DNA of 64,000 nucleotides from Flavobacterium sp. RSP15. Lineage in GTDB: Bacteria; Bacteroidota; Bacteroidia; Flavobacteriales; Flavobacteriaceae. Below the pieces are notes generated by a model. The model was not told the origin of the DNA and did no database searches. It worked only from the letters and a program-made list of their open reading frames with translations. Position 1 is the stretch's first letter. Every line of letters begins with the position of its first letter. Below are positions 63,658-64,000 of this stretch, one piece after another. The translations under genes were made by a program, and so were the position numbers. Location of the stretch: the NCBI RefSeq assembly GCF_003968755.1, contig NZ_RYDL01000010.1, positions 51,713 through 115,712 of the forward strand. Reading direction: 5' to 3'.

Positions 63658-64000
63658 TAGATAAACCCCTTTTTTAACGGCTACATTTTATCATGTTACT
63701 TAAGGCATCATACTACTCTTTACCTTTTTTTCTAAAGCCATTAGAAAACGGTACTATTTTCTGCTTGGTAATTATTCACGACCCACAATTGCATCCCATT
63801 TTCAATGCTAATTTTTTTCTGTTTTGGAATTAACACTATTATGAAGAAAAATTAATTTAAAAAATATCCTATTGTATTAATCTAAACCGCTATAATTACT
63901 GTTTTTCGTCTTTTTTTAATTAAAAAACATTGTTGTCCGGTAAAAAACTTTTAAAAGTTAATTATCCTATATATTTATGGGCTTAGCGAGAATTTATCTC
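63658..64000. other. Terminal intergenic region
   Basis: About 340 AT-rich bases to the window edge with no gene. The TTGTTGTCCGGTAAAAAAC sequence near 63930 is reminiscent of insertion-sequence ends, but no partner end or transposase is in view. Confidence 0.4.

Noticed and set aside
63925..63950. Insertion-sequence end near TTGTTGTCCGGTAAAAAAC
   Set aside because: It resembles ends of some elements by memory only; no matching opposite end or transposase lies within the window.
1..64000. CRISPR arrays, restriction-modification or known anti-phage defence clusters
   Set aside because: No regularly spaced repeats and no nuclease, methyltransferase or Cas-type motifs were seen beyond DNA-repair proteins.

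Overview
The window is AT-rich chromosomal DNA of a Bacteroidota bacterium, most likely a Flavobacterium or close relative. The evidence is SusC/SusD outer-membrane pairs, promoters of the TTG/TAnnTTTG type, few Shine-Dalgarno sites, and families largely confined to this phylum (DUF5690, DUF4856, DUF6943, HTTM next to imelysin). The one strong AGGAGG seen is the internal one that drives the release factor 2 frameshift.

Region by region. (1) 1-565 is the start of a SusC-like receptor gene running off the left edge. (2) 1227-14422 is the most distinctive block: a nine-gene leftward operon (SusC, SusD, AP-superfamily phosphoesterase, PbfA-type PLP lyase, purple-acid-phosphatase-like phosphoesterase, a short phosphatase remnant, a DUF5690 transporter-like protein, a phosphonate-associated FAD oxidoreductase and a phosphonatase-like HAD hydrolase). 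An XRE-cupin regulator faces its end. I read it as a phosphonate-utilisation locus built like a polysaccharide-utilisation locus: capture at the outer membrane, ester hydrolysis in the envelope, import, then oxidation or ammonia elimination to phosphonoacetaldehyde and C-P cleavage. (3) 14580-21960 is a patchwork of mobile-element debris: an odd C/T-rich island, a broken DUF6943 gene, a DUF885 peptidase-like gene, a four-gene cassette of unknown role with two small membrane proteins, an orphan HipB-like regulator, and a frameshifted tyrosine integrase with candidate attachment and arm sites. (4) 22313-28559 is a probable iron-related operon: DUF4856, imelysin, HTTM (vitamin K carboxylase-like) and a TonB-dependent receptor. 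(5) 29026-35693 is a DNA-damage mutagenesis cluster: an XRE-S24 repressor diverging from a Y-family polymerase, a DnaE-type polymerase and an exonuclease/GIY-YIG protein, followed by an alkB remnant. (6) 36255-43512 holds stress and xenobiotic reductases (alcohol dehydrogenase, Old Yellow Enzyme, nitroreductase), a FUSC membrane protein and a hemolysin III protein. (7) 44183-54867 contains an M13 peptidase, a NUDIX hydrolase, IS3 debris, an S10 peptidase, a flavoprotein, a HipA-like/DUF3037 pair, NAD(P)HX dehydratase, gcvT and a YebC protein. (8) 55405-63595 holds an unrecognised 690-residue PLP protein, a cysteine-synthase-family enzyme, an oligopeptidase B-like peptidase, YbaB/EbfC, a threonine aldolase-like enzyme and prfB with its programmed +1 frameshift.

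All family names are from reading motifs by eye; no database search was possible. No complete tRNA, rRNA or CRISPR array was recognised.
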